Assembly (NCBI GenBank): GCA_021789455.1 | Contig: JAJYJN010000066.1 | Span: forward strand, 1-5,906 | Direction of reading: 5' to 3' | From: a bacterium | Lineage (GTDB): Bacteria > SZUA-79 > Acidulodesulfobacterales > Acidulodesulfobacteraceae | Length of the DNA: 5,906 nt | Part shown: positions 1 through 5,410 of the stretch, one piece after another | How the letters are laid out: each line of letters opens with the position of its first letter | Numbering within the stretch: the stretch's first letter is position 1 | The notes under the pieces: model-generated | What the model was told of the DNA's origin: nothing | Databases searched by the model: none | What the model saw: only the letters and a program-made list of their open reading frames with translations | Translations under genes and position numbers: made by a program

Positions 1-170
1 TCAGCTCGATGATTCAAAAAGGCAGAAAAGTCGAAGGCTCCGTTCCTATAGTAATCACCACTCATGAGGCAAACGAAGCCGAATTGTTTAAGAGCGTAGA
101 AAAATGCGACAAATTAGACGTTATTACGGCTAAGACTATGGTTTTAAGGATAGAAGACAAAATCGAGTAA
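1..170 (+). CDS. hom: Homoserine dehydrogenase, C-terminal end (partial, 5' truncated)
   Basis: Only the last 55 codons are visible; the reading frame begins at base 3 and ends at TAA 168-170. The enzyme reduces aspartate semialdehyde to homoserine in the cytoplasm, the branch step leading to threonine and methionine. The visible part contains QKGRK, then VPIVITTHEA, then LDVITAKTMVLRIED near the end. This matches my recollection of the end of the regulatory ACT domain in the long form of bacterial homoserine dehydrogenase, the domain through which threonine usually inhibits the enzyme. The catalytic domain is outside the window. It lies 61 bp upstream of threonine synthase on the same strand with no terminator-like hairpin between, so the two are probably co-transcribed. 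The call rests on a short tail plus context. Confidence 0.86.
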   Translation, partial: SSMIQKGRKVEGSVPIVITTHEANEAELFKSVEKCDKLDVITAKTMVLRIEDKIE

Positions 171-221
171 TTCAAACGAATAAAACAAATCAATCAAAAA
201 ATAACTCATAAAAAGACTGAC

Positions 222-227
222 GGAGGG
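222..227 (+). promoter_or_regulatory. Ribosome binding site deciding the TTG start of thrC
   Basis: GGAGGG lies four bases before a TTG codon at 232. No ATG or GTG start in this frame fits the family's N-terminus, and translation from the TTG gives MVFKGYEGVI, which aligns with the usual start of this threonine synthase type. The strong Shine-Dalgarno sequence supports the rare TTG start. Confidence 0.8.
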
Positions 228-231
228 AAGT

Positions 232-1299
232 TTGGTATTTAAAGGATACGAAGGAGTAATAAAAAGATATCGCGAATTTTTACCCGAAATTGACGAAAAA
301 TATATAATTACTATAAACGAAGGAAATACTCCGCTTATAAAAGCCCGCAATCTATGCGGGATAATAAATCCCGATATAGAAATATATTTTAAATACGAGG
401 GTTTGAATCCGACAGGCTCTTTTAAAGACAGAGGGATGACTATGGCTGTATCAAAAGCCGTGTCTGACGGCTCCAAAGCCGTAATATGCGCTTCCACCGG
501 AAATACTTCCGCCTCCGCTTCGGCTTATGCGGCTAGGGCGGGAATAAAATCTTTCGTTTTAATACCCGAAGGCAAAATAGCTACGGGTAAGCTGTCTCAG
601 GCTTTAGTCCACGGAGCGTTAGTCATGCAAATTCAGGGAAATTTTGACGACGCTTTGGTAATTACGCGCGAGATAGCAAAAGATTACGACGTTACTTTGG
701 TTAATTCCGTTAATCCGTTCAGACTAGAAGGGCAGAAGACCGCAAGTTTTGAAATAGCGGACGAACTCGGTACCGCGCCGGATTACCATATTCTGCCCGT
801 AGGAAACGCCGGAAATATAACTGCATACTGGAAAGGATACAAAGAATATCTCGCCGCAGGCAAAATAAAAAAACTTCCAAAAATGCTCGGTTTTCAGGCA
901 GAAGGCGCCGCTCCCATAGTTTTAAACCATATAGTAAAGGAACCGCACACCGTTGCGACTGCGATAAGAATAGGCAATCCCGCAAGCTGGCATAAAGCTG
1001 TAGAAGCAAAAGAAGAGTCGGGCGGATTAATAGAATCGGTAAGCGATGAAGATATATTAAAGGCTTATGCTTTGCTGGCGGCAAGCGAAGGAGTTTTTTG
1101 CGAGCCTGCTTCGGCGATTACCCTTGCCGGATTAATCAAACTTAACGGACGCGGATTTTTTGAAAAAGGTTCGGTCTGCGTTTTGACTCTTACCGGCCAC
1201 GGGCTTAAAGACCCCGGCAACGCCATAAAGGTTTCCAAAGAACCCGTCGTCGTTCCTTGCGATAAAAACTCGGTACTAAAAGCTATGGGCATAAAATAG
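232..1299 (+). CDS. thrC: Threonine synthase
   Basis: This is a pyridoxal-phosphate enzyme that converts O-phospho-L-homoserine to L-threonine and phosphate, the last step of threonine synthesis, in the cytoplasm. The 355-residue protein is full length for the shorter threonine synthase class (Bacillus subtilis type). Landmarks are NEGNTPL at 29-35, NPTGSFKDRG at 59-68 with K65 as the PLP Schiff-base lysine, CASTGNTSAS at 86-95, GQKTASFE at 167-174, the phosphate-binding GNAGN at 191-195, RIGNPASW at 246-253 and TGHGLKDP at 321-328. The start is TTG, backed by GGAGGG. It follows homoserine dehydrogenase closely. No conventional GHMP-type homoserine kinase gene is present between or after them. 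The last codons and the TAG stop lie inside the first unit of a downstream repeat array, so the extreme C-terminus may have been altered by repeat insertion. Confidence 0.97.
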   Translation: MVFKGYEGVIKRYREFLPEIDEKYIITINEGNTPLIKARNLCGIINPDIEIYFKYEGLNPTGSFKDRGMTMAVSKAVSDGSKAVICASTGNTSASASAYAARAGIKSFVLIPEGKIATGKLSQALVHGALVMQIQGNFDDALVITREIAKDYDVTLVNSVNPFRLEGQKTASFEIADELGTAPDYHILPVGNAGNITAYWKGYKEYLAAGKIKKLPKMLGFQAEGAAPIVLNHIVKEPHTVATAIRIGNPASWHKAVEAKEESGGLIESVSDEDILKAYALLAASEGVFCEPASAITLAGLIKLNGRGFFEKGSVCVLTLTGHGLKDPGNAIKVSKEPVVVPCDKNSVLKAMGIK

Positions 1300-1434
1300 A
1301 TACAGTGCCGGAATTCAATTCTGGCCCTGTCACAAAATAGATAAATGGATAAAGGGACAGAATTCAATTCTGTCCCCGTCACAAAATAGATAAAGTGCCG
1401 GAATTCAATTCCGGCATTGTCACAAAATAGATAG
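1290..1434 (+). repeat. Tandem hairpin repeat array (three AATTCAATT palindromes)
   Basis: Three units start at 1290, 1331 and 1380, with a truncated fourth at 1421. Each begins with a CAYAAAATAGATA box followed by a palindrome centred on AATTCAATT. The hairpins are 1307-1325 (9-bp arms, one G/T wobble), 1354-1376 (perfect 11-bp arms, GGGACAGAATT and complement) and 1396-1416 (perfect 10-bp arms, TGCCGGAATT and complement). Periods are 41, 49 and 41 bp; the middle unit has an extra 8 bp that looks like a small internal duplication. Stem sequences of units 2 and 3 differ on both sides yet still pair. No T-run follows the hairpins, so they are not typical intrinsic terminators. They resemble REP/BIME-type intergenic repeats; that family assignment is inference. 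Confidence 0.85.
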
Positions 1435-1473
1435 TCGCTAAATGGAAATTGTTGTTGTTAAAAGGTTTCAGTA

Positions 1474-1486
1474 GGAAAAGGTGACA
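1474..1486 (+). repeat. Degenerate extra end of the inverted-repeat element
   Basis: GGAAAAGGTGACA sits directly before the left arm of copy 1 and differs from its GGAAAAGGTGTCA by one base. It appears to be a partial duplicate of the element end. Confidence 0.6.
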
Positions 1487-1487
1487 A

Positions 1488-1580
1488 GGAAAAGGTGTCA
1501 GATTTTATTTTTTTTGCATACTAAACAGTCAATTAACATAAAAAGTTATTTGCAAAAAAAATTAATCTGACACCTTTTCC
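1488..1580 (-). repeat. Small inverted-repeat element, copy 1 (GGTGTCAGATT ends)
   Basis: Perfect 17-bp terminal inverted repeats occur at 1488-1504 (GGAAAAGGTGTCAGATT) and 1564-1580. Pairing continues imperfectly inward through a T-rich tract and TTTGCA on one side and TGCAAAAAAA on the other. The whole is 93 bp with a short unpaired centre. No open reading frame of note lies inside. Its reverse complement matches copy 2 at 2959-3046 in both ends and in a central GTTAATT, so this copy is in the opposite orientation. The A-run, stem and T-run arrangement could also work as a bidirectional terminator. It looks like a non-autonomous MITE or REP-like element; no transposase is in the window and no target-site duplication is evident. 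Confidence 0.8.
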
Positions 1581-1612
1581 GGAATCTGACACCTGACACC
1601 TTTTCCGGAATC
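1568..1612 (+). repeat. Duplicated right end of the inverted-repeat element
   Basis: The 19-mer TGACACCTTTTCCGGAATC occurs at 1568-1586 and again, identical, at 1594-1612, a period of 26 bp. Between them is a truncated third end (TCTGACACC, 1585-1593). The element's right end has therefore been re-duplicated at this site, as at copy 2. Confidence 0.8.
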
Positions 1613-1633
1613 GAAACAATATAATTGACATAA

Positions 1634-1711
1634 TTGACTTTTGATATCTTTTTAGGCACCGCCAAAGCATACGGCGACCACAAATTGAAAAAGGAGGATT
1701 TATTTAATTAG
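1634..1711 (+). other. Short coding-like stretch ending at the next gene (possible gene remnant or leader peptide)
   Basis: From 1634 a frame reads 25 codons and ends with TAG at 1709-1711, immediately before the ATG of the next gene. The second half encodes GTAKAYGDHKLKKEDLFN. This stretch is richer in G+C than the repeat-filled spacer before it and looks like real coding sequence. A possible TTG start at 1634 has no convincing ribosome binding site, and TAA precedes it in frame. I do not recognise the peptide. It could be the surviving 3' end of a gene removed by the repeats upstream, or a small leader whose stop/start junction (TAGATG) couples translation to the downstream gene. It may also be chance. 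Confidence 0.3.
1691..1697 (+). promoter_or_regulatory. Ribosome binding site with long spacing, phosphoglycerate-mutase-like gene
   Basis: AAGGAGG is a strong Shine-Dalgarno sequence, but it lies 14 bases before the ATG at 1712, longer than the usual 5-9. An in-frame TAG at 1709-1711 directly precedes the ATG, so no earlier start is possible. The protein start MNKHKYVILCPDGMAD fits the family. Confidence 0.65.
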
Positions 1712-2950
1712 ATGAATAAACATAAATACGTTATTTTATGCCCCGACGGCATGGCCGATACCCCGTTATCCGAACTCGGCGGCAAGACGCCCCTTGAGTA
1801 CGCTAAAACGCCGAATATGGATTCCGTGGCGGCAAGAGGAGTTACCGGTTTAATGAAAACTATTCCGGACGGATGTCTTCCCGGCAGTGATATAGGTTCT
1901 ATGTCGATACTCGGATATGATCCTTTAAATTATTATACCGGAAGGTCGCCTCTCGAAGCCGCAAGCATGGGCGTCGAACTCGGCAAAGACGACGTTGCGT
2001 TCAGGCTTAATCTAGTAAATATACTTGAGAAAAACGGCAAAAAATATATGCACGACTATTCCGGCGGACATATTACCACGGAAGAGGCAAAGCAGATTAT
2101 TGAAACTTTTCGGAAAGAACTCGGCGGCGACAGGTTCCGTTTTTACCCCGGCGTCAGCTACAGGCATCTTCTCGTAGTCAAAAATATAGACATAAACGGT
2201 CTTCAAACGGTTGCGCCGCATGACATTCCCGATTTGCAGATAGACGAATATATTCCTCACGGCACGGCTTCAAGTTCCGAAATAGTCGAAATAATGAAAA
2301 AAGCAGAAAAAATATTAGAAAATCACGAAGTAAACAAAAAAAGAATCGCCGCAGGTAAATTGCCGGCAAATTCAATTTGGCTCTGGGGACAGGGATATAA
2401 ACCTTCCATGCCGACCATGAAAGAAGCTTACGGACTTGAAGGTTCGGTTATTTCCGCCGTAGATTTGGTAAAAGGCATAGGAAAATATGCCGGACTTAAA
2501 GTTATCGACGTTCCCGGCGCTACCGGATATTTAGATACCAATTATGCAGGTAAAGTAGAATACGGGATGAAATCTTTAAATGGCGGAGATTTTGTTTATA
2601 TTCACGTAGAAGCGACCGACGAAGCTTCACATGAAGGAAAAATAGATTTAAAACTTAAAGCTATAGAAGATTTCGACAAATTTATCGCCGGAGGAGTGCT
2701 TGAAGGACTTAAGAAATTCGGCGATTATACGGTAATGATTTTGCCGGACCATTACAATCAGGTTAAATTAAAAAAGCATACTCCGGAACCGGTGCCGTTC
2801 TGCGGTTTTTCTACTAAAACGGAAAAACAGGCGGCAGATAAATACTCATCCGTTAATTATTCCGAAACGTTAGCGCAAAACAGCGGTTTATTTTTTGACT
2901 CCGGTTCTAAACTGTTTAAATATTTTTTAAACGATTTTAACCGGCAATAA
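1712..2950 (+). CDS. apgM: 2,3-bisphosphoglycerate-independent phosphoglycerate mutase family; candidate homoserine kinase (ThrB2-like)
   Basis: The 412-residue protein belongs to the archaeal-type cofactor-independent phosphoglycerate mutase group of the alkaline phosphatase superfamily, binding two metal ions. Visible motifs are PDGMAD at 11-16 (metal ligand D12), PGSDIGSMSILGYDP at 57-71 with S59 as likely phospho-acceptor, YTGRSPLEAA at 75-84, WLWGQG at 223-228, HVEATDEASHEGK at 298-310, PDH at 345-347, and KHTPEPVPF at 355-363. The C-terminal YSETLAQNSG (383-392) is also typical. In this family some members interconvert 3- and 2-phosphoglycerate, while a subgroup (TIGR02535, 'proposed homoserine kinase') sits beside threonine genes and is thought to phosphorylate homoserine. 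Its position just after hom and thrC, with no classical thrB in view, makes the second role at least as likely; this is inference from context. Repeat elements flank it on both sides in opposite orientations. Confidence 0.93.
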   Translation: MNKHKYVILCPDGMADTPLSELGGKTPLEYAKTPNMDSVAARGVTGLMKTIPDGCLPGSDIGSMSILGYDPLNYYTGRSPLEAASMGVELGKDDVAFRLNLVNILEKNGKKYMHDYSGGHITTEEAKQIIETFRKELGGDRFRFYPGVSYRHLLVVKNIDINGLQTVAPHDIPDLQIDEYIPHGTASSSEIVEIMKKAEKILENHEVNKKRIAAGKLPANSIWLWGQGYKPSMPTMKEAYGLEGSVISAVDLVKGIGKYAGLKVIDVPGATGYLDTNYAGKVEYGMKSLNGGDFVYIHVEATDEASHEGKIDLKLKAIEDFDKFIAGGVLEGLKKFGDYTVMILPDHYNQVKLKKHTPEPVPFCGFSTKTEKQAADKYSSVNYSETLAQNSGLFFDSGSKLFKYFLNDFNRQ

Positions 2951-2958
2951 AAATATAT

Positions 2959-3046
2959 GAAAAAGGTGTCAGATTAATTTTACGCAACACCCTGATAGTT
3001 AATTACTACTTTTCGTAAACGTAAAATAAAATCTGACACCTTTTTC
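2959..3046 (+). repeat. Small inverted-repeat element, copy 2 (GGTGTCAGATT ends)
   Basis: Perfect 17-bp terminal inverted repeats lie at 2959-2975 (GAAAAAGGTGTCAGATT) and 3030-3046, with imperfect pairing extending inward through ATTTTACG and CGTAAAATA. Total length is 88 bp. The left end reads GATTAATTTT and the right end AAAATAAAATC, the same asymmetry as the reverse complement of copy 1, and both share a central GTTAATT. It begins 8 bp after the stop of the phosphoglycerate-mutase-like gene. The stem with flanking A and T runs could terminate transcription after that gene. The right half is amplified downstream. Confidence 0.82.
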
Positions 3047-3159
3047 TCTGATAGTTAATTACTACTTTTCGTAAACGTAAAATAAAATCTGACACCTTTT
3101 TCTCTGATAGTTAATTGCTACTTTTCGTAAACGTAAAATAAAATCTTACGCTTTTTTCT
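2992..3159 (+). repeat. Tandem array of three 56-bp units
   Basis: Units are 2992-3047, 3048-3103 and 3104-3159, each starting CTGATAGTTAATT and ending in CCTTTTTCT or a variant. Units 1 and 2 are identical; unit 3 differs at four positions (TTACTAC to TTGCTAC, and three changes that destroy the CTGACACC end). Each unit is the centre plus right arm of inverted-repeat copy 2, so the array arose by amplifying one half of that element. Identity of units 1 and 2 suggests recent duplication. Confidence 0.92.
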
Positions 3160-3221
3160 TAAACGTTTTTCCAATCGTTAGAACATATTATAGAGGTTTT
3201 TTGTTCTATTGCATGATTAAA

Positions 3222-3264
3222 GTTTTTATTTTTGCTTGATTTTAAAAAAATGTTTTATTATAAT
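3222..3264 (+). repeat. Direct repeat A, upstream of carbonic anhydrase
   Basis: This 43-bp stretch recurs at 3962-4007 with no substitutions; the only difference is three extra T residues in a T-run of the second copy. The two copies sit on either side of the carbonic anhydrase gene, 740 bp apart, and each contains a promoter. Confidence 0.93.
3236..3264 (+). promoter_or_regulatory. Sigma-70-type promoter for carbonic anhydrase
   Basis: TTGATT at 3236-3241 (-35, 5 of 6 to consensus TTGACA for the first four plus last-position mismatch; see below) and a perfect TATAAT at 3259-3264 (-10) are separated by exactly 17 bp. Strictly, TTGATT matches TTGACA at the first four positions only. Transcription would start near 3271, giving an untranslated leader of about 54 bases. 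The same promoter precedes the isocitrate dehydrogenase gene, which supports its being functional. Confidence 0.72.
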
Positions 3265-3324
3265 AAGAACTAATTTTTTATAATAATTCGTTTTAAAATC
3301 AATAATAAATAATAGGTCGCAGTT

Positions 3325-3960
3325 ATGGCAAGTTTATTTGACGGAGTTATCGATTTCAATAATAACGAGTATAAAAAATACAGCGAACTATTTAAGAAAA
3401 TAGCGGATGGACAGAGTCCGCACACGCTTTTTATCGGATGTTCCGATTCCAGAGTTGTTCCCACCTTAATAACTAAGTCTCTCCCCGGCGAACTTTTCGT
3501 CGTCAGAAATATAGCAAATTTAGTGCCTCCATATAGAAACGTAGCCGAATATCTTGCGACGACTTCGGCTATAGAATATGCAATAAATGTTTTAAAAGTC
3601 AGTAATATAGTAGTATGCGGACATTCAAACTGCGGAGGATGCAGGGCTCTATATATGTCCGACCAGGATTTAAAACATATTCCGCATACAAAAAAATGGC
3701 TTGAGCTTGCAGGCAGCGCAAAAAAAATAGTATCCGAACATATCAGGAAAGCGGGCGAAAACGGCGAAAAATTTACGGAAAAACAGATAGCGGCGCTTAC
3801 CGAAAGAGAGAATATAAAAGAACAGCTTAAACACCTCAATTCTTATCCTTATATTAAAGAAAATAAAGATATAAATATATACGGATGGCATTACGATATA
3901 GAAACCGGAGATGTTTATAACTATTCGTTCGGCGGAGATATTTTTGAAAAAATAAATTAA
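3325..3960 (+). CDS. can: Beta-class carbonic anhydrase
   Basis: This zinc enzyme interconverts CO2 and bicarbonate in the cytoplasm. The 211-residue protein has the complete beta-class active site: CSDSR at 39-43 gives zinc ligand C39 and the D41/R43 catalytic pair, and GHSNCGGC at 99-106 gives ligands H100 and C103. Other family features are GELFVVRNIANLVPPY at 55-70, SAIEYAINVL at 81-90 and the C-terminal YGWHYDIETGDVYNY at 186-200. No signal peptide is visible. The ATG has only a modest AGG upstream at 3314-3316, but the N-terminus fits the family. It has its own promoter and is bracketed by direct repeats, so it forms a self-contained cassette. A likely job is to supply bicarbonate for the biotin-dependent carboxylase encoded downstream; that link is inference from proximity. 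Confidence 0.96.
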   Translation: MASLFDGVIDFNNNEYKKYSELFKKIADGQSPHTLFIGCSDSRVVPTLITKSLPGELFVVRNIANLVPPYRNVAEYLATTSAIEYAINVLKVSNIVVCGHSNCGGCRALYMSDQDLKHIPHTKKWLELAGSAKKIVSEHIRKAGENGEKFTEKQIAALTERENIKEQLKHLNSYPYIKENKDINIYGWHYDIETGDVYNYSFGGDIFEKIN

Positions 3961-3961
3961 T

Positions 3962-4007
3962 GTTTTTATTTTTTTTGCTTGATTTTAAAAAAATGTTTTA
4001 TTATAAT
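3962..4007 (+). repeat. Direct repeat B, between carbonic anhydrase and isocitrate dehydrogenase
   Basis: This is the second copy of the repeat at 3222-3264, 46 bp because of three extra T residues (an eight-T rather than five-T tract). It starts two bases after the carbonic anhydrase stop codon. Outside the repeat the two regions diverge, sharing only general A/T richness. Confidence 0.93.
3979..4007 (+). promoter_or_regulatory. Sigma-70-type promoter for isocitrate dehydrogenase
   Basis: TTGATT at 3979-3984 and TATAAT at 4002-4007 are 17 bp apart, identical to the promoter before carbonic anhydrase, including the 17-bp spacer. Predicted start of transcription is near 4014, with a leader of about 69 bases. 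The two genes are therefore likely to be expressed at matched rates. Confidence 0.72.
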
Positions 4008-4070
4008 CAATGCCATCATATTTTTTAATCCGTTTAATTTAATAATTAATTAAAATAACGATAATTTTAA

Positions 4071-4075
4071 AAGGA
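4071..4075 (+). promoter_or_regulatory. Ribosome binding site of isocitrate dehydrogenase
   Basis: AAGGA lies seven bases before the ATG at 4083 and supports that start; the preceding leader is almost entirely A and T. Confidence 0.65.
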
Positions 4076-4082
4076 ATATATA

Positions 4083-5342
4083 ATGAAAAACGAAAACGTT
4101 TTTTTATGGGACGGTAAAATAAACATACCTAAAGACGGCAAATTTATAACATTAAAAAGCGACCATAGCTTAGAAGTGCCTAATAATCCTATAATACCTT
4201 TTATAAGCGGAGACGGCATAGGTCCGGAGATTACTCCCGTAATGCTTAACGTAGTAAATGCCGCAATGAAAAAAGCTTACGGACATTCAAAAAAAATATA
4301 CTGGGTAGAAGCAGTCGCAGGAGACAAAGCAGAATCTAACGGTTTGGAAAGAATGCCCGCGGAGACCTTAGAAATACTTAAACGCAGCGTAGTTTCCATA
4401 AAAGGTCCGCTTGGAACTCCGGTCGGCAAACCAGGAAAATCTTTAAATTCGATATTAAGGCAGTCTATGGATTTTTATTCTGCTATCAGGCCTGTTTATT
4501 ATCTTGGTCAGCCTACGCCGATTCCGGATCCTGAAAGAGTGGACGTTACGATTTTCAGGGAAAATTCCGACGACGTTTATATGGCTATAGAATATATGGC
4601 AGGTTGCGAAGGCGCAAAAAAGGTGCGCAATTTCTTTATAAAAGAAATGGGGGTTAAAGAAGACGCAATACCGGAAGATGCCGGAATCACCATAAAGCCC
4701 ATGAGCGAATTTAAGACTAAAAGGCACGTAAGAAAGGCTTTCAGATATGCTATAGATAACGGTAAAAAATCTATCGCCGTTGCAGGTAAGGGCAATATAA
4801 TGAAAGCTACCGAAGGCGCATTTTTAAACTGGGCGTTTGAAGTAGCAAAAGAAGACGAATTTAAAGATAAAATTTCAACGGAAACAGGTGCGACCGGAAA
4901 AATAAAATTATCCAAAGTTATTACCGACCAGATGCTTATGCAGTTGGTTTTAAATCCTAATGCATACGATGTTATTATTACGCAAAATTTAAACGGCGAT
5001 TATATTTCCGACCTTGCTTCGGCGTTAGTCGGCGGACCGGGTTTCGTGCCGAGCGGTAATATCGGCGACGGCTACGCTCTTTTTGAAAGCACGCACGGCG
5101 TAGGCATGGATATCGCCGGTAAGGGGATAGCGAACCCGCTTTCTATTACACTTTCGGGAGCAATGATGCTTGAGTATATAGGTTTTAACGAGGCTGCGAA
5201 ACTTGTTTACGATGCCGTGAAAAGAACTATTTATCAAGGTAACGGCACAAGGGATATTTACACCGGTTTTGAAAAATTAGACAAAAAAGCCGTAGAACTG
5301 AGTACCGTGGAGTTTGGTCAACATATAATAAAAGAGATTTAA
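4083..5342 (+). CDS. icd: Isocitrate dehydrogenase, predicted NAD+-dependent
   Basis: The cytoplasmic enzyme interconverts isocitrate and 2-oxoglutarate plus CO2. At 419 residues it is full length for the homodimeric bacterial (E. coli-like) type. Substrate residues are intact: S120, N122 and R126 in KSLNSILRQ, R136, R159 and Y166 in FRENSDDVY, K236 in GKGNIMK, D306 and D310 in NGDYISD. The nucleotide site differs from the NADP type: the E. coli K344-Y345 pair after the HG motif is D343-I344 here, V351 is A350, C332 is Y331, and the positions of Y391 and R395 appear to be T394 and K398. Asp at the first of these would repel the 2'-phosphate of NADP and bind the ribose of NAD, so NAD+ use is predicted although automated names for this family usually say NADP. 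It has its own promoter, the same as that of the carbonic anhydrase upstream. Oxidative or reductive direction cannot be told from sequence. Confidence 0.96.
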   Translation: MKNENVFLWDGKINIPKDGKFITLKSDHSLEVPNNPIIPFISGDGIGPEITPVMLNVVNAAMKKAYGHSKKIYWVEAVAGDKAESNGLERMPAETLEILKRSVVSIKGPLGTPVGKPGKSLNSILRQSMDFYSAIRPVYYLGQPTPIPDPERVDVTIFRENSDDVYMAIEYMAGCEGAKKVRNFFIKEMGVKEDAIPEDAGITIKPMSEFKTKRHVRKAFRYAIDNGKKSIAVAGKGNIMKATEGAFLNWAFEVAKEDEFKDKISTETGATGKIKLSKVITDQMLMQLVLNPNAYDVIITQNLNGDYISDLASALVGGPGFVPSGNIGDGYALFESTHGVGMDIAGKGIANPLSITLSGAMMLEYIGFNEAAKLVYDAVKRTIYQGNGTRDIYTGFEKLDKKAVELSTVEFGQHIIKEI

Positions 5343-5401
5343 AAATACAGAATAAATATAATTTAAAACGATTATTTAAAATAAGATTTAAAATCAATTC
5401 C

Positions 5402-5406
5402 GGAGG
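5402..5406 (+). promoter_or_regulatory. Ribosome binding site of the OsmC-like gene
   Basis: GGAGG lies four bases before the ATG at 5411. The 68-bp A/T-rich gap after the isocitrate dehydrogenase gene shows no hairpin terminator, which favours read-through. Confidence 0.7.
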
Positions 5407-5410
5407 TTAT

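Noticed and set aside
171..231. Threonine-responsive leader or riboswitch between hom and thrC
   Set aside because: The 61-bp gap is A-rich with no stem-loop and no Thr-rich leader peptide.
1065..1382. 105-codon open frame on the - strand over the thrC end and the hairpin repeats
   Set aside because: It runs through the conserved thrC C-terminus and the palindromic repeats and has no recognisable motif.
1290..1434. CRISPR array
   Set aside because: Only three units, palindromic over nearly the whole unit, with no unique spacers of constant length and no cas genes.
1593..1625. Possible promoter for the phosphoglycerate-mutase-like gene (CTGACA with TATAAT at 1620-1625)
   Set aside because: The -10 is perfect, but the spacing to CTGACA is 21 bp and the TTGACA at 1625-1630 has no -10 at a suitable distance. 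I could not support a complete promoter.
2992..3159. CRISPR array or replication-origin iterons
   Set aside because: The 56-bp units are head-to-tail with no spacers, derive from the adjacent element, and there is no rep or par gene or DnaA-box cluster.
3180..3207. AGAACA...TGTTCT inverted repeat as a terminator or operator
   Set aside because: Arms are only 6 bp with a 16-base loop in A/T-rich sequence, so it could easily be chance.
3270..3839. 189-codon open frame on the - strand across the carbonic anhydrase gene
   Set aside because: It is antisense to a gene with a complete beta-carbonic anhydrase active site, has no ribosome binding site and reads as low-complexity Ser/Phe/Leu-rich sequence.
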